Of a DNA stretch of 64,000 nt, positions 9,246 through 18,437 are shown piece by piece. A program made the position numbers and the translations under genes. Each line of letters starts with the position of its first letter. The first letter of the stretch is position 1. This stretch comes from Lacrimispora algidixylanolytica (GTDB lineage Bacteria > Bacillota > Clostridia > Lachnospirales > Lachnospiraceae): contig NZ_MCIA01000034.1 of NCBI RefSeq assembly GCF_003609635.1, forward strand, positions 124,001-188,000, in the 5' to 3' direction. Below the pieces are notes generated by a model. That model had not been told where the DNA came from and did no database searches. It saw only the letters and a program-made list of their open reading frames with translations.

Positions 9246-10034
9246 ATGTATCGTAAACAGCTTTTCTTTTTTTCTGCCTGCTTTATCTTAATCTTAACTG
9301 GATGCACACAGAGAAATTATATCAAAGAAGTTCCACCTCAGACCTCTTCTACAGAAAGCCAGGCAAGCTCTATTGTAATCAGGGACTATTCAGAAAAGCC
9401 CGTAACTCATCCCGGGATCACCACCTCTATAAAATCTTATAAAGACAAAAACATCTCCATCCAATACCCTGCTATCTCCAACCTAAAAGATAAGAACAAG
9501 GAAGAGAAAATCAATCAGCTTCTAAAAGAGAATGCACTTAGCTTAATACATATAAATTCCATTGATCCCATAAAAGACACCGTTATTATAGATGCAGAGA
9601 TTATCTCCGCTGACTCCAAACGGATTACAGCCGTTTATACCGGTACCTTTTATGCAGAAGGCGCAGCTCACCCCCTCAATTTCTTTTACACCAACACCGT
9701 AGACTTAGAACAGGTTAAAGATTTAGGACTTACAGACTACGCAGATCCTGAAACTCTGGCTAAATATGTTCTTTCCGACCAAGTGAATTTTTACAATGCA
9801 TCTCCAGAACTTACGGAAGCCCTTATGGAGGCGAGAACTCAAATGGATCTTAACTCCTATGTAAAAATTTTCCAGGAAGCTGACTTTCCTATTAAAACAA
9901 AGATGCCTGATGGGACCCCTGCTTTTCCTGATTCCTTTAGCTATGTGGACAAAGGAAATATCATTTTTTCCATTCCTGTTCCTCATGCTTTGGGGGATTT
10001 TGCCCTCGTTTCCTATACTCCTGAGACAAAATAG
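9246..10034 (+). CDS. Lipoprotein with DUF4163/DUF3298-like domain
   Basis: The start at 9246 is preceded by AAAGGTGG; longer in-frame readings would run into the tRNA-Leu gene. The 262-aa protein has a lipoprotein signal (hydrophobic FFFSACFILILTGC) with lipobox LTGC, so it should be attached to the outer face of the membrane. The rest resembles DUF4163/DUF3298 proteins (RsiV/PdaC-like): a first part with SIQYPAISNL, a GAAHP motif in the middle, and a late FSIPVPHALGDFALVSY strand. The function is not known. It lies between tRNA-Leu and uraA, and uraA has its own promoter. Confidence 0.7.
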   Translation: MYRKQLFFFSACFILILTGCTQRNYIKEVPPQTSSTESQASSIVIRDYSEKPVTHPGITTSIKSYKDKNISIQYPAISNLKDKNKEEKINQLLKENALSLIHINSIDPIKDTVIIDAEIISADSKRITAVYTGTFYAEGAAHPLNFFYTNTVDLEQVKDLGLTDYADPETLAKYVLSDQVNFYNASPELTEALMEARTQMDLNSYVKIFQEADFPIKTKMPDGTPAFPDSFSYVDKGNIIFSIPVPHALGDFALVSYTPETK

Positions 10035-10043
10035 GAAAACTAG

Positions 10044-10072
10044 TTGCTATTTACTCCTTTCTTTGATAAAAT
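10044..10072 (+). promoter_or_regulatory. Promoter of uraA-upp
   Basis: TTGCTA at 10044-10049 and TAAAAT at 10067-10072 have a 17-bp spacer. The uraA start codon follows 33 bp later. No attenuator-like hairpin is seen in the short leader. Confidence 0.75.
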
Positions 10073-10105
10073 AGGACGAAAAATAAATTGAAATGGAGTC
10101 GAAAA

Positions 10106-11446
10106 ATGAGTAATAAAGAAAAACTCACTACCCGAGATTATCTGCTCAGTATTCAGCATCTGTTCGCCATGTTTGGCGCAACCGTACTGGTTCCTTTGTT
10201 GACTGGTCTCAACCCATCGCTGGCACTTTTTTCTGCAGGCGTTGGTACCTTAATATTCCACTGCTGTACTAAATTTAAGGTTCCTGTGTTTCTTGGTTCT
10301 TCCTTCGCATTTCTGGCGGCTCTTACTACAATCATTCGCCCAGAAGGAACCGTGATTCCAGAGAACGTACCTTTAGCACAGGGTGGAATTATTTTTGCCG
10401 GTTTTGTCTATCTTCTCTTCGCCCTTCTTGTTTACATCGTTGGATCGGACAAGATCAAAAGGGTATTCCCTCCGGTTGTGACAGGCCCTGTCATCGTTGT
10501 TATCGGAATTAACCTCGCAAGCACGGCAATTAATGATGCTACCGGCAATTTAAGCCTTGCCGACGGATTGACTCCAACCATAGCATTAAACCTTGGAATT
10601 GCCATGTTCACCCTGCTTGTTGTAATCCTCTGTTCCATCTTTGCACATGGATTTTTTAAGCTAGTTCCTATTCTGATTGGAATTGCAGCAGGTTATTTGT
10701 TGTGCATAATTTTAGGAGGCCTAGGACTGTTTCACATGGATTATTCTGCGATTACATCAGCAGCCTGGATTAACATTCCTTATGTGACCAAGGACTTAAA
10801 CGGGGTAGGTTTTATGACGGTTCCAAAATTCAGCCTGGGAGCCATTTTATCCATCGCACCAATTGCCTGTGTAACTTTTATGGAACACATCGGTGACATT
10901 ACTACCAATGGAACCGTTGTAGGGAAAGACTTCTTAAAGGATCCTGGTCTTCACCGCACTCTTATGGGCGATGGAATTGCAACCCTTTTTGCAGGATTTA
11001 TAGGCGGCCCGGCGAATACTACTTATGCGGAAAACACCGGAGTACTTGCTACTACCAAGAACTACAATCCAAGGCTTCTTCGTATTACTGCAGTATTTGC
11101 TATTATTTTAGGTTTGTTTGGAAAAGTGGGCGCAATTCTTCAGACGATACCTGGTCCTGTCAAGGGTGGTGTTGAAATCATGCTCTTTGGTATGATTGCT
11201 GCCGTTGGTATTCGCTCTCTTGCTGAATCTAATTTAGACTTCACACACAGCAGAAACTTATCCATCGTCGGACTGATCTTAGTGTTTGGCCTTGGATTTG
11301 GTCAGATCGGCGGTCTTAATGCAGAAATCGGTAGTGTAACTCTAAACATTTCAGGCCTTTTCATCGCAGTTGTTGTAGGTGTCCTTATGAACCTAATTCT
11401 GCCAGAAACACCTGATGCAACTAGTGATTCAAGAAAGGATAAATAA
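10106..11446 (+). CDS. uraA: Uracil permease (NCS2 family)
   Basis: The ATG at 10106 is preferred because GGAG lies 7 nt upstream; a start six codons earlier has no RBS. The 446-aa membrane protein has the many hydrophobic segments of the NCS2 family. It opens with [21 protein letters not shown] and has the family motifs MEHIGDITT and [13 protein letters not shown], which line the nucleobase site. It imports uracil with protons or cations. It is joined to upp, whose RBS lies in the end of uraA, so uracil uptake and conversion to UMP are coupled. Confidence 0.92.
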   Translation: MSNKEKLTTRDYLLSIQHLFAMFGATVLVPLLTGLNPSLALFSAGVGTLIFHCCTKFKVPVFLGSSFAFLAALTTIIRPEGTVIPENVPLAQGGIIFAGFVYLLFALLVYIVGSDKIKRVFPPVVTGPVIVVIGINLASTAINDATGNLSLADGLTPTIALNLGIAMFTLLVVILCSIFAHGFFKLVPILIGIAAGYLLCIILGGLGLFHMDYSAITSAAWINIPYVTKDLNGVGFMTVPKFSLGAILSIAPIACVTFMEHIGDITTNGTVVGKDFLKDPGLHRTLMGDGIATLFAGFIGGPANTTYAENTGVLATTKNYNPRLLRITAVFAIILGLFGKVGAILQTIPGPVKGGVEIMLFGMIAAVGIRSLAESNLDFTHSRNLSIVGLILVFGLGFGQIGGLNAEIGSVTLNISGLFIAVVVGVLMNLILPETPDATSDSRKDK

Positions 11447-11450
11447 TATT

Positions 11451-12092
11451 ATGGATTTTTCAATGGACAATATAACTATTTTTACCCACCCGCTGATTCA
11501 GCACAAGATCTCTATCTTAAGAGACAAAAAGACCGGAACCAATGAATTCCGCGCCCTCATTGAAGAAATTGCTATGCTTATGGGATTTGAAGCATTAAGA
11601 GATCTTCCTTTACAGGATGTCGAGGTGGAAACTCCCATTGAAACCTGTATGACTCCTATGATTGCTGGCAAGAAGATGGCAATTGTACCGATTCTCCGCG
11701 CAGGACTTGGTATGGTTAATGGTATTCTTGCTCTGGTACCTTCCGCAAAGGTAGGACATATTGGCTTGTACCGCGACGAAGTAACTCACGAGCCTCACGA
11801 GTACTACTGCAAGCTTCCAAGCCCAATTGAATTAAGAACTATCGTTGTCACAGATCCTATGGTTGCTACTGGTGGCTCTGCTGTCGAAGCAATTAATTTC
11901 ATTAAAAAGTATGGCGGTAAGAATATTAAATTCATGTGTATCATTGCAGCTCCAGAAGGCTTAAAGAAGCTTCAGGATGCTCACCCTGACATCCAGATCT
12001 ATGTTGGACATCTTGACCGTGGATTAAATGAAAACGCTTATATCTGTCCAGGCCTTGGCGATGCAGGGGACCGTATTTTCGGAACAAAATAA
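11451..12092 (+). CDS. upp: Uracil phosphoribosyltransferase
   Basis: The start at 11451 is preceded by AGAAAGGA and gives 213 aa, close to the usual 208-210. The PRPP-binding motif [13 protein letters not shown] and the C-terminal uracil-binding [13 protein letters not shown] are both present. The enzyme makes UMP from uracil and PRPP. It lies 4 bp after uraA in the same transcript, ending at a strong terminator. Confidence 0.96.
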   Translation: MDFSMDNITIFTHPLIQHKISILRDKKTGTNEFRALIEEIAMLMGFEALRDLPLQDVEVETPIETCMTPMIAGKKMAIVPILRAGLGMVNGILALVPSAKVGHIGLYRDEVTHEPHEYYCKLPSPIELRTIVVTDPMVATGGSAVEAINFIKKYGGKNIKFMCIIAAPEGLKKLQDAHPDIQIYVGHLDRGLNENAYICPGLGDAGDRIFGTK

Positions 12093-12112
12093 TTATACTT
12101 TCATATAAATCA

Positions 12113-12163
12113 TAAAGAGAAGAGAGACCGTTTCCAAAGGAAACAGCCTCTCTTCTCTTTATC
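12113..12163. terminator. Bidirectional terminator
   Basis: AAAGAGAAGAGAG pairs with CTCTCTTCTCTTT, and an inner GTTTCC/GGAAAC extends the stem. It lies between the convergent upp and beta-helix genes and can serve both. Confidence 0.85.
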
Positions 12164-12192
12164 TATAGACTCTTACATAGATTTATAATTTT

Positions 12193-12876
12193 TTATTCTT
12201 CTGTTACAGCCTTCTCTACAACTTCACCCTGATTTTTATAGATGGAGTTAGCATCCACACAAGTTCTTACACAAGAAAGAGGATAAACACTGGATTTTGG
12301 TCCGATAACAGTTCCTGGATTTAAGATAGCTCCACAGCCAATTTCTGCATAATCTCCGATGATAGCACCGAATTTCTTAAGACCAGTTTCAATATCTCCA
12401 TCTTCTGCATGTACTGCAACCAGAGATTTATCAGTTTTAACATTAGAAGCGATGGAAGAAGCACCCATATGAGACTTATATCCTAAAATGGAATCTCCTA
12501 CATAATTAAAGTGAGGAACCTGAACACCATCAAAAAGAATGGAATTCTTAACTTCTGAGGAGTTTCCTACTACTGCAAATTCTCCAATGATAGCGTTTCC
12601 TCTGATAAATGCACAATGACGAATCTGAGCACCTTTACAGATAATAACGTTCTCACCCATACATGCTGTTGGTGGCAAATTAACAGATTTATGAATCCAT
12701 ACAGCCTTTCCAACATGAACAAATTCATCTTTAGGAAGACGCTCTCCTAAAGAAACAATAAATTCGCTGATTTTAGGAAGAACTTCCCAAGGATATGTTG
12801 TCTGCTCAAATAATAATTTGGCTACAGTATAATTCGTATCAAATAGATCTTGGTTTGTCATATCTTCTTTTCTCAT
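12193..12876 (-). CDS. Left-handed beta-helix (hexapeptide repeat) transferase-like protein
   Basis: The 227-aa protein has a short helical N-terminus and then a run of hexapeptide repeats such as CMGENVIICKGAQIRHCAFI, GNAIIGEFAVVGNSSEV and FGAIIGDYAEIGCGAILNPG. These build a left-handed parallel beta-helix as in GlmU and other acyl/nucleotidyltransferases. The nucleotidyltransferase half of GlmU is missing, so the donor and acceptor are unknown. The start has AGGAG overlapping the topB stop codon (TAGGAG), so it is coupled to topB. Confidence 0.75.
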   Translation of the reverse strand: MRKEDMTNQDLFDTNYTVAKLLFEQTTYPWEVLPKISEFIVSLGERLPKDEFVHVGKAVWIHKSVNLPPTACMGENVIICKGAQIRHCAFIRGNAIIGEFAVVGNSSEVKNSILFDGVQVPHFNYVGDSILGYKSHMGASSIASNVKTDKSLVAVHAEDGDIETGLKKFGAIIGDYAEIGCGAILNPGTVIGPKSSVYPLSCVRTCVDANSIYKNQGEVVEKAVTEE

Positions 12877-12888
12877 TTTTGTAATCTC

Positions 12889-14946
12889 CTATTTTTCTTT
12901 AATATAATTAGCTGCAGCTTCGTCAAACACACTACGTAGATCATAGTGATTATTGAGTTTAAGCACCCCTGCGGTGCGGCCGGCAACAAAATTCTCTAAT
13001 TTTTGCATATACTCTTCAGAGGTGATAGATCCCTCAGAAACATAAGTAAGACCTTTTTCCCAGCTTGCCGTAAGTTCTGGATTCAATAACTGCTTTATGG
13101 AGGCATTAACCACATCATAGATCAGCTCTCCCAGTAACGTCGGCGTAATTACCTGAGTTTTCCCATTCAGAGAAAGGTAATTAATGTTACATAGCTTCTT
13201 TAAGATTTCAGCTCTGGTCGCACTGGTACCGATGCCACTTCCCTTGATCTGGGCCCTTAGTTCCTCATCCTCTATCAACTGTCCGGCATTTTCCATAGCT
13301 AGAATAACGGAACCGGAGGTATAGCGTTTCGGCGGGGAGGTTTCCCCTTCTTTAATGACAAGTTCCTTAATAGGAAGAGTCATGCCCTTCTTCAAGGTTC
13401 CAAGCATGGCGACAAAAGCTGGGTTATCCATGTTTTTTTGAGGCACATCCGGATTGTTTTCATCTGAATTACCCTCAGCGGATGAGTTCCCCTCTGCTTT
13501 ATCTTCTTGGGCTTTTTTCTTGTTGCCTGATACATCAGCAATCTTTAAGTAACCCGCCTCCAGCATAACCCGGAAATTGGAATAAAAATGCTCCTTGTCC
13601 ACTACCAGTTCCAATGCATATTTCTGATATATTGCAGGTGGATAAAAAATGCTAAGAAATCTCCTGGTAATGACCTCATAGATTTTATATGTTAGGGGGG
13701 AAAGACTCTTTACAGCCCCCATACCCTGACCGGTTGGTATTATGGCATAATGATCGGTGATCTGCTTATCATTGACGTATCTGGTCTTTTCAATGTTCCG
13801 ATAGGAACCCTTTTCCATAACCTCTGCTGCCGCTTCGGAAAGCACTTGAAATCCCTTTAATCCTCCGATGTTCTTATGGATTTCCTTCGCCACAGCGCTG
13901 GAAAGAACTCTGGCATCAGTTCTGGGATAGGTGACAAGCTTCTTTTCGTAAAGCTCTTGTACCACTTTTAAGGTTTCATCAGGACTGATCTTAAACATCT
14001 TTGAGCAGTCATTTTGAAGCTCTGCTAAGTTATAGAGAAGTGGAGGATTCTTGGTTTCCTTTTTCTTTTCTATAGAAGCAACCGTTCCCTCTAAAGGCTC
14101 TGTAACCGATAGAATTGAAATTAAGTCTTCTGCATATTTGCGCTCTTTAAAACCATTTTCTTTATAAAGAAAAGGAGATTCGAAATATTTAGACCCTGGA
14201 GCGCTTTTCCACTCACCTTCAAAGTCCATCTCATCTTTTAAGAAGGTTCCGACAACGCGGTAAAAAGGTGTTTTCACAAACCCCCTCACCTCTCGTTCCT
14301 TTCGGATTACCATTCCCATAACACAAGTCATGACTCGTCCAACGGATATGACCGTATTTTTCCCACTCCGTAAATAATTCGAAATATGCTGTCCATATCT
14401 TAGTGTGAGCAATCGTGAAAAATTAATTCCCATGAGATAATCTTCTTTTGCTCGCAAATAAGCAGACTCGGAAAGATTGTCATATTCAGATTCATCCTTT
14501 GCTTCCCGGATTCCTCTTAAAATTTCATCCTCTGTCTGAGAATCGATCCATACCCTTTTTTGACTTTTTTCATTTACCCCCGCCATTTGGGCAACCAGAC
14601 GGTATATGTATTCTCCCTCCCGACCGGAGTCAGTGCAGACATAAATCACATCTACATCCGGGCGATTGAGCAGACCGCTTACAATTTTAAACTGCTTTTC
14701 AACGCTGGGGATTACCTCATATTTAAACTCTTTTGGAAGAAATGGAAGGGTGGATAGACTCCATCGCTTAAATTTCGGATCGTAGCTTTCTGGATAACTC
14801 ATAGTCACCAAATGGCCTACGCACCAGGTAATAATTGCCTGATCAGACTCGATATATCCGTCGCTACGCCTTCCCTTTACTTTCAGAGCATTAGCAAACT
14901 CCTGCGCTACACTTGGTTTTTCTGCAATGTATAACGATTTCGACAT
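12889..14946 (-). CDS. topB: DNA topoisomerase III
   Basis: The 685-aa protein begins with the Toprim segment SLYIAEKPSVAQEFANAL and has CTDSGREGEYIYRLV, the acidic metal-binding part. The catalytic tyrosine lies in KKLVTYPRTDARVLSSAV. It is a type IA topoisomerase that passes single strands and helps separate DNA intermediates. A polar low-complexity insertion of about 30 residues (rich in E, N, S) interrupts the second half. The C-terminal zinc domain found in some homologues is absent. It is upstream of and coupled to the beta-helix gene. Confidence 0.93.
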   Translation of the reverse strand: MSKSLYIAEKPSVAQEFANALKVKGRRSDGYIESDQAIITWCVGHLVTMSYPESYDPKFKRWSLSTLPFLPKEFKYEVIPSVEKQFKIVSGLLNRPDVDVIYVCTDSGREGEYIYRLVAQMAGVNEKSQKRVWIDSQTEDEILRGIREAKDESEYDNLSESAYLRAKEDYLMGINFSRLLTLRYGQHISNYLRSGKNTVISVGRVMTCVMGMVIRKEREVRGFVKTPFYRVVGTFLKDEMDFEGEWKSAPGSKYFESPFLYKENGFKERKYAEDLISILSVTEPLEGTVASIEKKKETKNPPLLYNLAELQNDCSKMFKISPDETLKVVQELYEKKLVTYPRTDARVLSSAVAKEIHKNIGGLKGFQVLSEAAAEVMEKGSYRNIEKTRYVNDKQITDHYAIIPTGQGMGAVKSLSPLTYKIYEVITRRFLSIFYPPAIYQKYALELVVDKEHFYSNFRVMLEAGYLKIADVSGNKKKAQEDKAEGNSSAEGNSDENNPDVPQKNMDNPAFVAMLGTLKKGMTLPIKELVIKEGETSPPKRYTSGSVILAMENAGQLIEDEELRAQIKGSGIGTSATRAEILKKLCNINYLSLNGKTQVITPTLLGELIYDVVNASIKQLLNPELTASWEKGLTYVSEGSITSEEYMQKLENFVAGRTAGVLKLNNHYDLRSVFDEAAANYIKEK

Positions 14947-15104
14947 ATATCTCCCTACTGCTCTTTAATAGTAACCCGACTATTATAACATTAAAACTTA
15001 CGAATAGCAAATTTTTGACCATTCAAACCAATTATACCATTGAAAAATAGGAATATCAATGGTGCCAAAGTTTACGATTTTATTAAATGAAATGTCGTTT
15101 CACG

Positions 15105-15986
15105 TTAAGCTCTTTTTTTCTGATATTCTGATAAAATGACGGAAGCAAACATAAGGATGCAACCTACCAAAAGCTTAGGGGTAACCACTTCTCCAAGAAA
15201 TACCACGGAAAATCCCAACCCAAATACCGCTTCAAATGATAATATAATGGAAGATGTATTGGGGCTTAAGTGTTTCTGTCCCACATTCTGAAGAAGAAAG
15301 CAGATCATCGTACTGAAAATCCCAAGATATATCAATCCAATGAAAATGGAGCCTTTGATAACAGTAAAATCCTGTGTGCCTTCCAAAATCGGTGCCAGAA
15401 ACCAGCTAAGGATTGCAGCTACGACCATCTGGATCACAGTCAACCTCACTGGATCGTAATGCTCCGTGTATCGGTCAACAAATACGATATGAAATGCAAA
15501 AAAGAGACCACAAAAAAGTGTCAGCAGATCACCTATGTTTATGGACAAATCACCTTCCAAGGAGATGAGTCCTAGACCAAACACTGCAATTACAGCGGCG
15601 CCTATATTATTTGCGGTGGGTCTTTTTCTATTAAAAAACCAGTGCAGAAAAGGTACTAATATTACGTACAAAGTAGTAATAAATGCATTTTTACTGGCGG
15701 TCGTGTATTTCAGGCCATAAGTTTGTAGCAGGTAGCTGACAAACAAAAATATGCCCAAAAGGCTTCCGCTTAGTATTTCTCTTTGAGTTACCATCTTGAT
15801 TCGCCTAAAAAACACTGCAACCAATGCAATTGATGCTATGGTAAAACGAATCGCCAGCAGATATGTTGGAGAAATGATATCGACTGAATTTTTCATTACC
15901 ACAAAAGCACTTCCCCAGATTATGGTGGTTATAATAAGTCCAACCACTGACAATGCCTTAATTCCTTTTCCATCCTGTATATTCAT
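15105..15986 (-). CDS. DMT family transporter (EamA)
   Basis: The 293-aa protein has ten predicted membrane segments arranged as two EamA repeats. The first opens GLIITTIIWGSAFVVMKNSVD, and the second has TVIQMVVAAILSWFLAPI followed by LSPNTSSIILSFEAVFG, both typical of the RhaT/DMT superfamily. These export or import metabolites such as amino acids; the substrate cannot be assigned. The RBS is weak (AGGA about 15 nt away). It follows galM with a terminator in between. Confidence 0.85.
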   Translation of the reverse strand: MNIQDGKGIKALSVVGLIITTIIWGSAFVVMKNSVDIISPTYLLAIRFTIASIALVAVFFRRIKMVTQREILSGSLLGIFLFVSYLLQTYGLKYTTASKNAFITTLYVILVPFLHWFFNRKRPTANNIGAAVIAVFGLGLISLEGDLSINIGDLLTLFCGLFFAFHIVFVDRYTEHYDPVRLTVIQMVVAAILSWFLAPILEGTQDFTVIKGSIFIGLIYLGIFSTMICFLLQNVGQKHLSPNTSSIILSFEAVFGLGFSVVFLGEVVTPKLLVGCILMFASVILSEYQKKRA

Positions 15987-16013
15987 ATGTACACTAACAA
16001 AGTCCTTTCACAT

Positions 16014-16049
16014 AAATCCAGGGGCGCAGCAATCTGCGTCCCTGGATTC
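16014..16049 (-). terminator. Terminator after galM
   Basis: AATCCAGGG-CGCAG pairs with CTGCG-CCCTGGATT around a 4-nt loop. On the minus strand it is followed by TTTATG. Confidence 0.75.
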
Positions 16050-16065
16050 GTATTCTGTATGATAT

Positions 16066-17127
16066 TTATTCTGCTATAGCAAATTTATAAATTGTAACTG
16101 TCTGATATTCCTCTCCCGCTTTTAATAATGGAGAAGGAAATTCAGGTTTATTGATAGCATCGGGATAATACTGGGTCTCAAAGCAGTAACAGCATCGTTT
16201 TTCATAAACGGCACCGCCCTTACCTATCATGCCATTCTTTAAAAAGTTGGCTGTGTAAAATTGCATCCCCGGCAGGTCTGTAAACACTTCCATGCGGATA
16301 CCTGTTTTATCAGATTCTGCTGCAGCACATAAGGAAACTTCTCCTTCTGGATGATTGAGCACCCAGTTATGATCAAAACCACCACCAAATATCAACGCCT
16401 CATAATCTTCATTTATATCCTGTTCAATCGGCTTCATCGTGGTAAAATCCATGGGAGTTCCTTTTACTGGTGTAATCTCTCCGGTGGGTATAGAGCCTTC
16501 ATCTGCTCTGGTATATGTATCCGCATCGATCCAGACACGCTGCTTCATCGCATAACCGCCGTCTTGCCCATCAAGATTGAAGTAACTATGGTTTGTAAAA
16601 TTGGCCAAGGTATCCTGATCGCAAATCATATGATAGGAGAGAATGAGACTGTCCTCCTGAGTCAGAGTATAGGATGCTGTAATAGTTGCATTTCCTGGAA
16701 ATCCCTGATCTTTGTCCGGTGAGAAAAGTGAGAAGCTGATCTTTGTGCCTTCCTCTGTCTCTTCCACTTCAGTTTCCCATAGACGGGAGTGATAAAGATC
16801 GGAACCACTATGAAGATTATTCACTCCATTGTTGGCCTCTATGGCATATTCTTTGCCGTTGATTGTAAATTTCGCATTGGCAATCCGGTTGGCACTTCTT
16901 CCAATGGGTGCCCCAAAATGAGGGGGATTTTCAATGTATTGGGATACAGTATCATACCCTAATACTACATCGGTCTTCTTCCCTTCCCGGTCAAGTACGA
17001 ACATACTCACCCAGACTGCACCTAAATCTGTAAATGAAGCAGAAACTCCATTCCCATTTTCAAGTGTATACAAATACACTTCTTTGCCATCCGGCATGTT
17101 TCCCCATAGTTCTTTTTTGTATGCCAT
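16066..17127 (-). CDS. galM: Aldose 1-epimerase (galactose mutarotase)
   Basis: The 353-aa protein has the GalM signature NHSYFNLDG with the catalytic histidine and the late ETQYYPDA with the catalytic glutamate. The early segment GAPIGRSANRIANAKF is also diagnostic. It interconverts alpha and beta anomers of aldohexoses. The RBS GGAGG lies 6 nt before ATG. No other galactose gene is adjacent, so it may be a general mutarotase. Confidence 0.92.
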   Translation of the reverse strand: MAYKKELWGNMPDGKEVYLYTLENGNGVSASFTDLGAVWVSMFVLDREGKKTDVVLGYDTVSQYIENPPHFGAPIGRSANRIANAKFTINGKEYAIEANNGVNNLHSGSDLYHSRLWETEVEETEEGTKISFSLFSPDKDQGFPGNATITASYTLTQEDSLILSYHMICDQDTLANFTNHSYFNLDGQDGGYAMKQRVWIDADTYTRADEGSIPTGEITPVKGTPMDFTTMKPIEQDINEDYEALIFGGGFDHNWVLNHPEGEVSLCAAAESDKTGIRMEVFTDLPGMQFYTANFLKNGMIGKGGAVYEKRCCYCFETQYYPDAINKPEFPSPLLKAGEEYQTVTIYKFAIAE

Positions 17128-17155
17128 TTTGCTTCCTCCATATACCTTTTCCTAA

Positions 17156-17180
17156 AAGCCCCTTCAAAAAAGGGGCTTCA
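17156..17180 (-). terminator. Terminator after asd
   Basis: AAGCCCCTT pairs perfectly with AAGGGGCTT, followed by TTT on the minus strand, between asd and galM. Confidence 0.8.
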
Positions 17181-17185
17181 TGGTC

Positions 17186-18277
17186 TTATTTTTTCCCGGC
17201 TGTAATGTATCCCTTTGCCGTTAAAAGTTCAGCACTGAGAACGGCACCACCTGCAGCCCCCCGAACTGTGTTGTGGGACATTCCCACAAATTTATAATCA
17301 TAAACGGTATCCTCACGCAGACGTCCTACGGAGATTCCCATGCCGTTTTCGTAGTCCACATCAAGGGTAATCTGAGGGCGATTTTCCTCATCCATATACT
17401 GAATAAACTGCTTTGGTGCGCTTGGAAGCTCCAGCTCTTGTGGAAGTCCACTAAAGCTACGGATACGGTCAATTAACTCTTCTTTGGAAACCTTTTTACG
17501 GAATTTCACAAAAACCGCTGCTGTGTGGCCGTTTAATACCGGGATGCGGATGCACTGACAGGTTATTGCTGGCTCGCTTGCCTTTATAATCTGTCCGTCC
17601 TCAACCTTTCCCCATAGGCGCAGAGGCTCCTGCTCACTTTTTTCTTCCTCACCACCGATAAATGGAATCACATTTCCTTCCATCTCCGGCCAATCCTTAA
17701 AGTTCTTTCCTGCACCAGATATGGCTTGATAAGTAGTGGCTACTACCTCATAAGGCTCAAATTCCTTCCAGGCAGTAAGCACTGGAGCGTAGCTTTGGAT
17801 AGAACAGTTGGGCTTAACTGCAATAAAGCCTTTTTCCGTGCCCAAACGTTTTCTCTGGTCTTTGATCACTTCAAAATGCTCTGGATTAATCTCTGGAACT
17901 ACCATAGGTACATCAGGAGTCCATCTATGGGCACTGTTGTTGGATACAACAGGTACTTCTGCCTTTGCATAAGATTCTTCAATTGCCTTGATTTCCTCTT
18001 TTGACATATCAACTGCACTGAATACAAAATCAACTCCAGCAGCCACTGCTTCCACTTCATTCACATTCATAACTTTTAAATGCTTCACAGATTCCGGCAT
18101 AGGTGTTGTCATCTTCCAGCGGTCTCCTACAGCTTCTTCATATGTCTTTCCGGCAGAGCGTGGACTTGCTGCTACTGTCACTACTTCAAACCAAGGATGA
18201 TGTTCCAGCAGAGAAATAAATCTCTGTCCTACCATACCGGTCGCTCCCAAGATGCCAACTTGCAATTTCTTTTCCAT
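17186..18277 (-). CDS. asd: Aspartate-semialdehyde dehydrogenase (archaeal/fungal type)
   Basis: The start at 18277 has AGGAG 6 nt upstream and places GILGATGMVGQRF at the N-terminus; a start eight codons earlier lacks an RBS. The 363-aa protein has the active-site cysteine in KPNCSIQSYAP, typical of the archaeal/fungal group of this enzyme. It reduces aspartyl phosphate to aspartate semialdehyde for lysine, threonine and methionine synthesis. A likely promoter TTGATT, 17 bp, TAGGAT lies about 60 bp upstream. No lysine riboswitch is visible in the short leader. Confidence 0.92.
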   Translation of the reverse strand: MEKKLQVGILGATGMVGQRFISLLEHHPWFEVVTVAASPRSAGKTYEEAVGDRWKMTTPMPESVKHLKVMNVNEVEAVAAGVDFVFSAVDMSKEEIKAIEESYAKAEVPVVSNNSAHRWTPDVPMVVPEINPEHFEVIKDQRKRLGTEKGFIAVKPNCSIQSYAPVLTAWKEFEPYEVVATTYQAISGAGKNFKDWPEMEGNVIPFIGGEEEKSEQEPLRLWGKVEDGQIIKASEPAITCQCIRIPVLNGHTAAVFVKFRKKVSKEELIDRIRSFSGLPQELELPSAPKQFIQYMDEENRPQITLDVDYENGMGISVGRLREDTVYDYKFVGMSHNTVRGAAGGAVLSAELLTAKGYITAGKK

Positions 18278-18394
18278 CGCTTTCTCCTCACTTCTATTCA
18301 ATTTGTAATATCCAAATATGCTAAATTCTTAACTATCCTATAACAAATCGAAAGAAAAATCAATATTTATTCGCGATAAAAATACATTTGTTCG

Positions 18395-18432
18395 TACCAC
18401 GAAGACATTTCTTCAAAATGTACTTCGTGGTA
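18395..18432 (-). terminator. Hairpin between parC and asd
   Basis: TACCACGAAG pairs with CTTCGTGGTA and an inner ACATTT/AAATGT extends the stem. It lies just past the parC stop; the tail is only moderately T-rich, so terminator strength is uncertain. Confidence 0.5.
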
Positions 18433-18437
18433 ACGTA

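Noticed and set aside
18278-18394. Lysine riboswitch before asd
   Set aside because: The leader is too short and lacks the conserved L-box elements.
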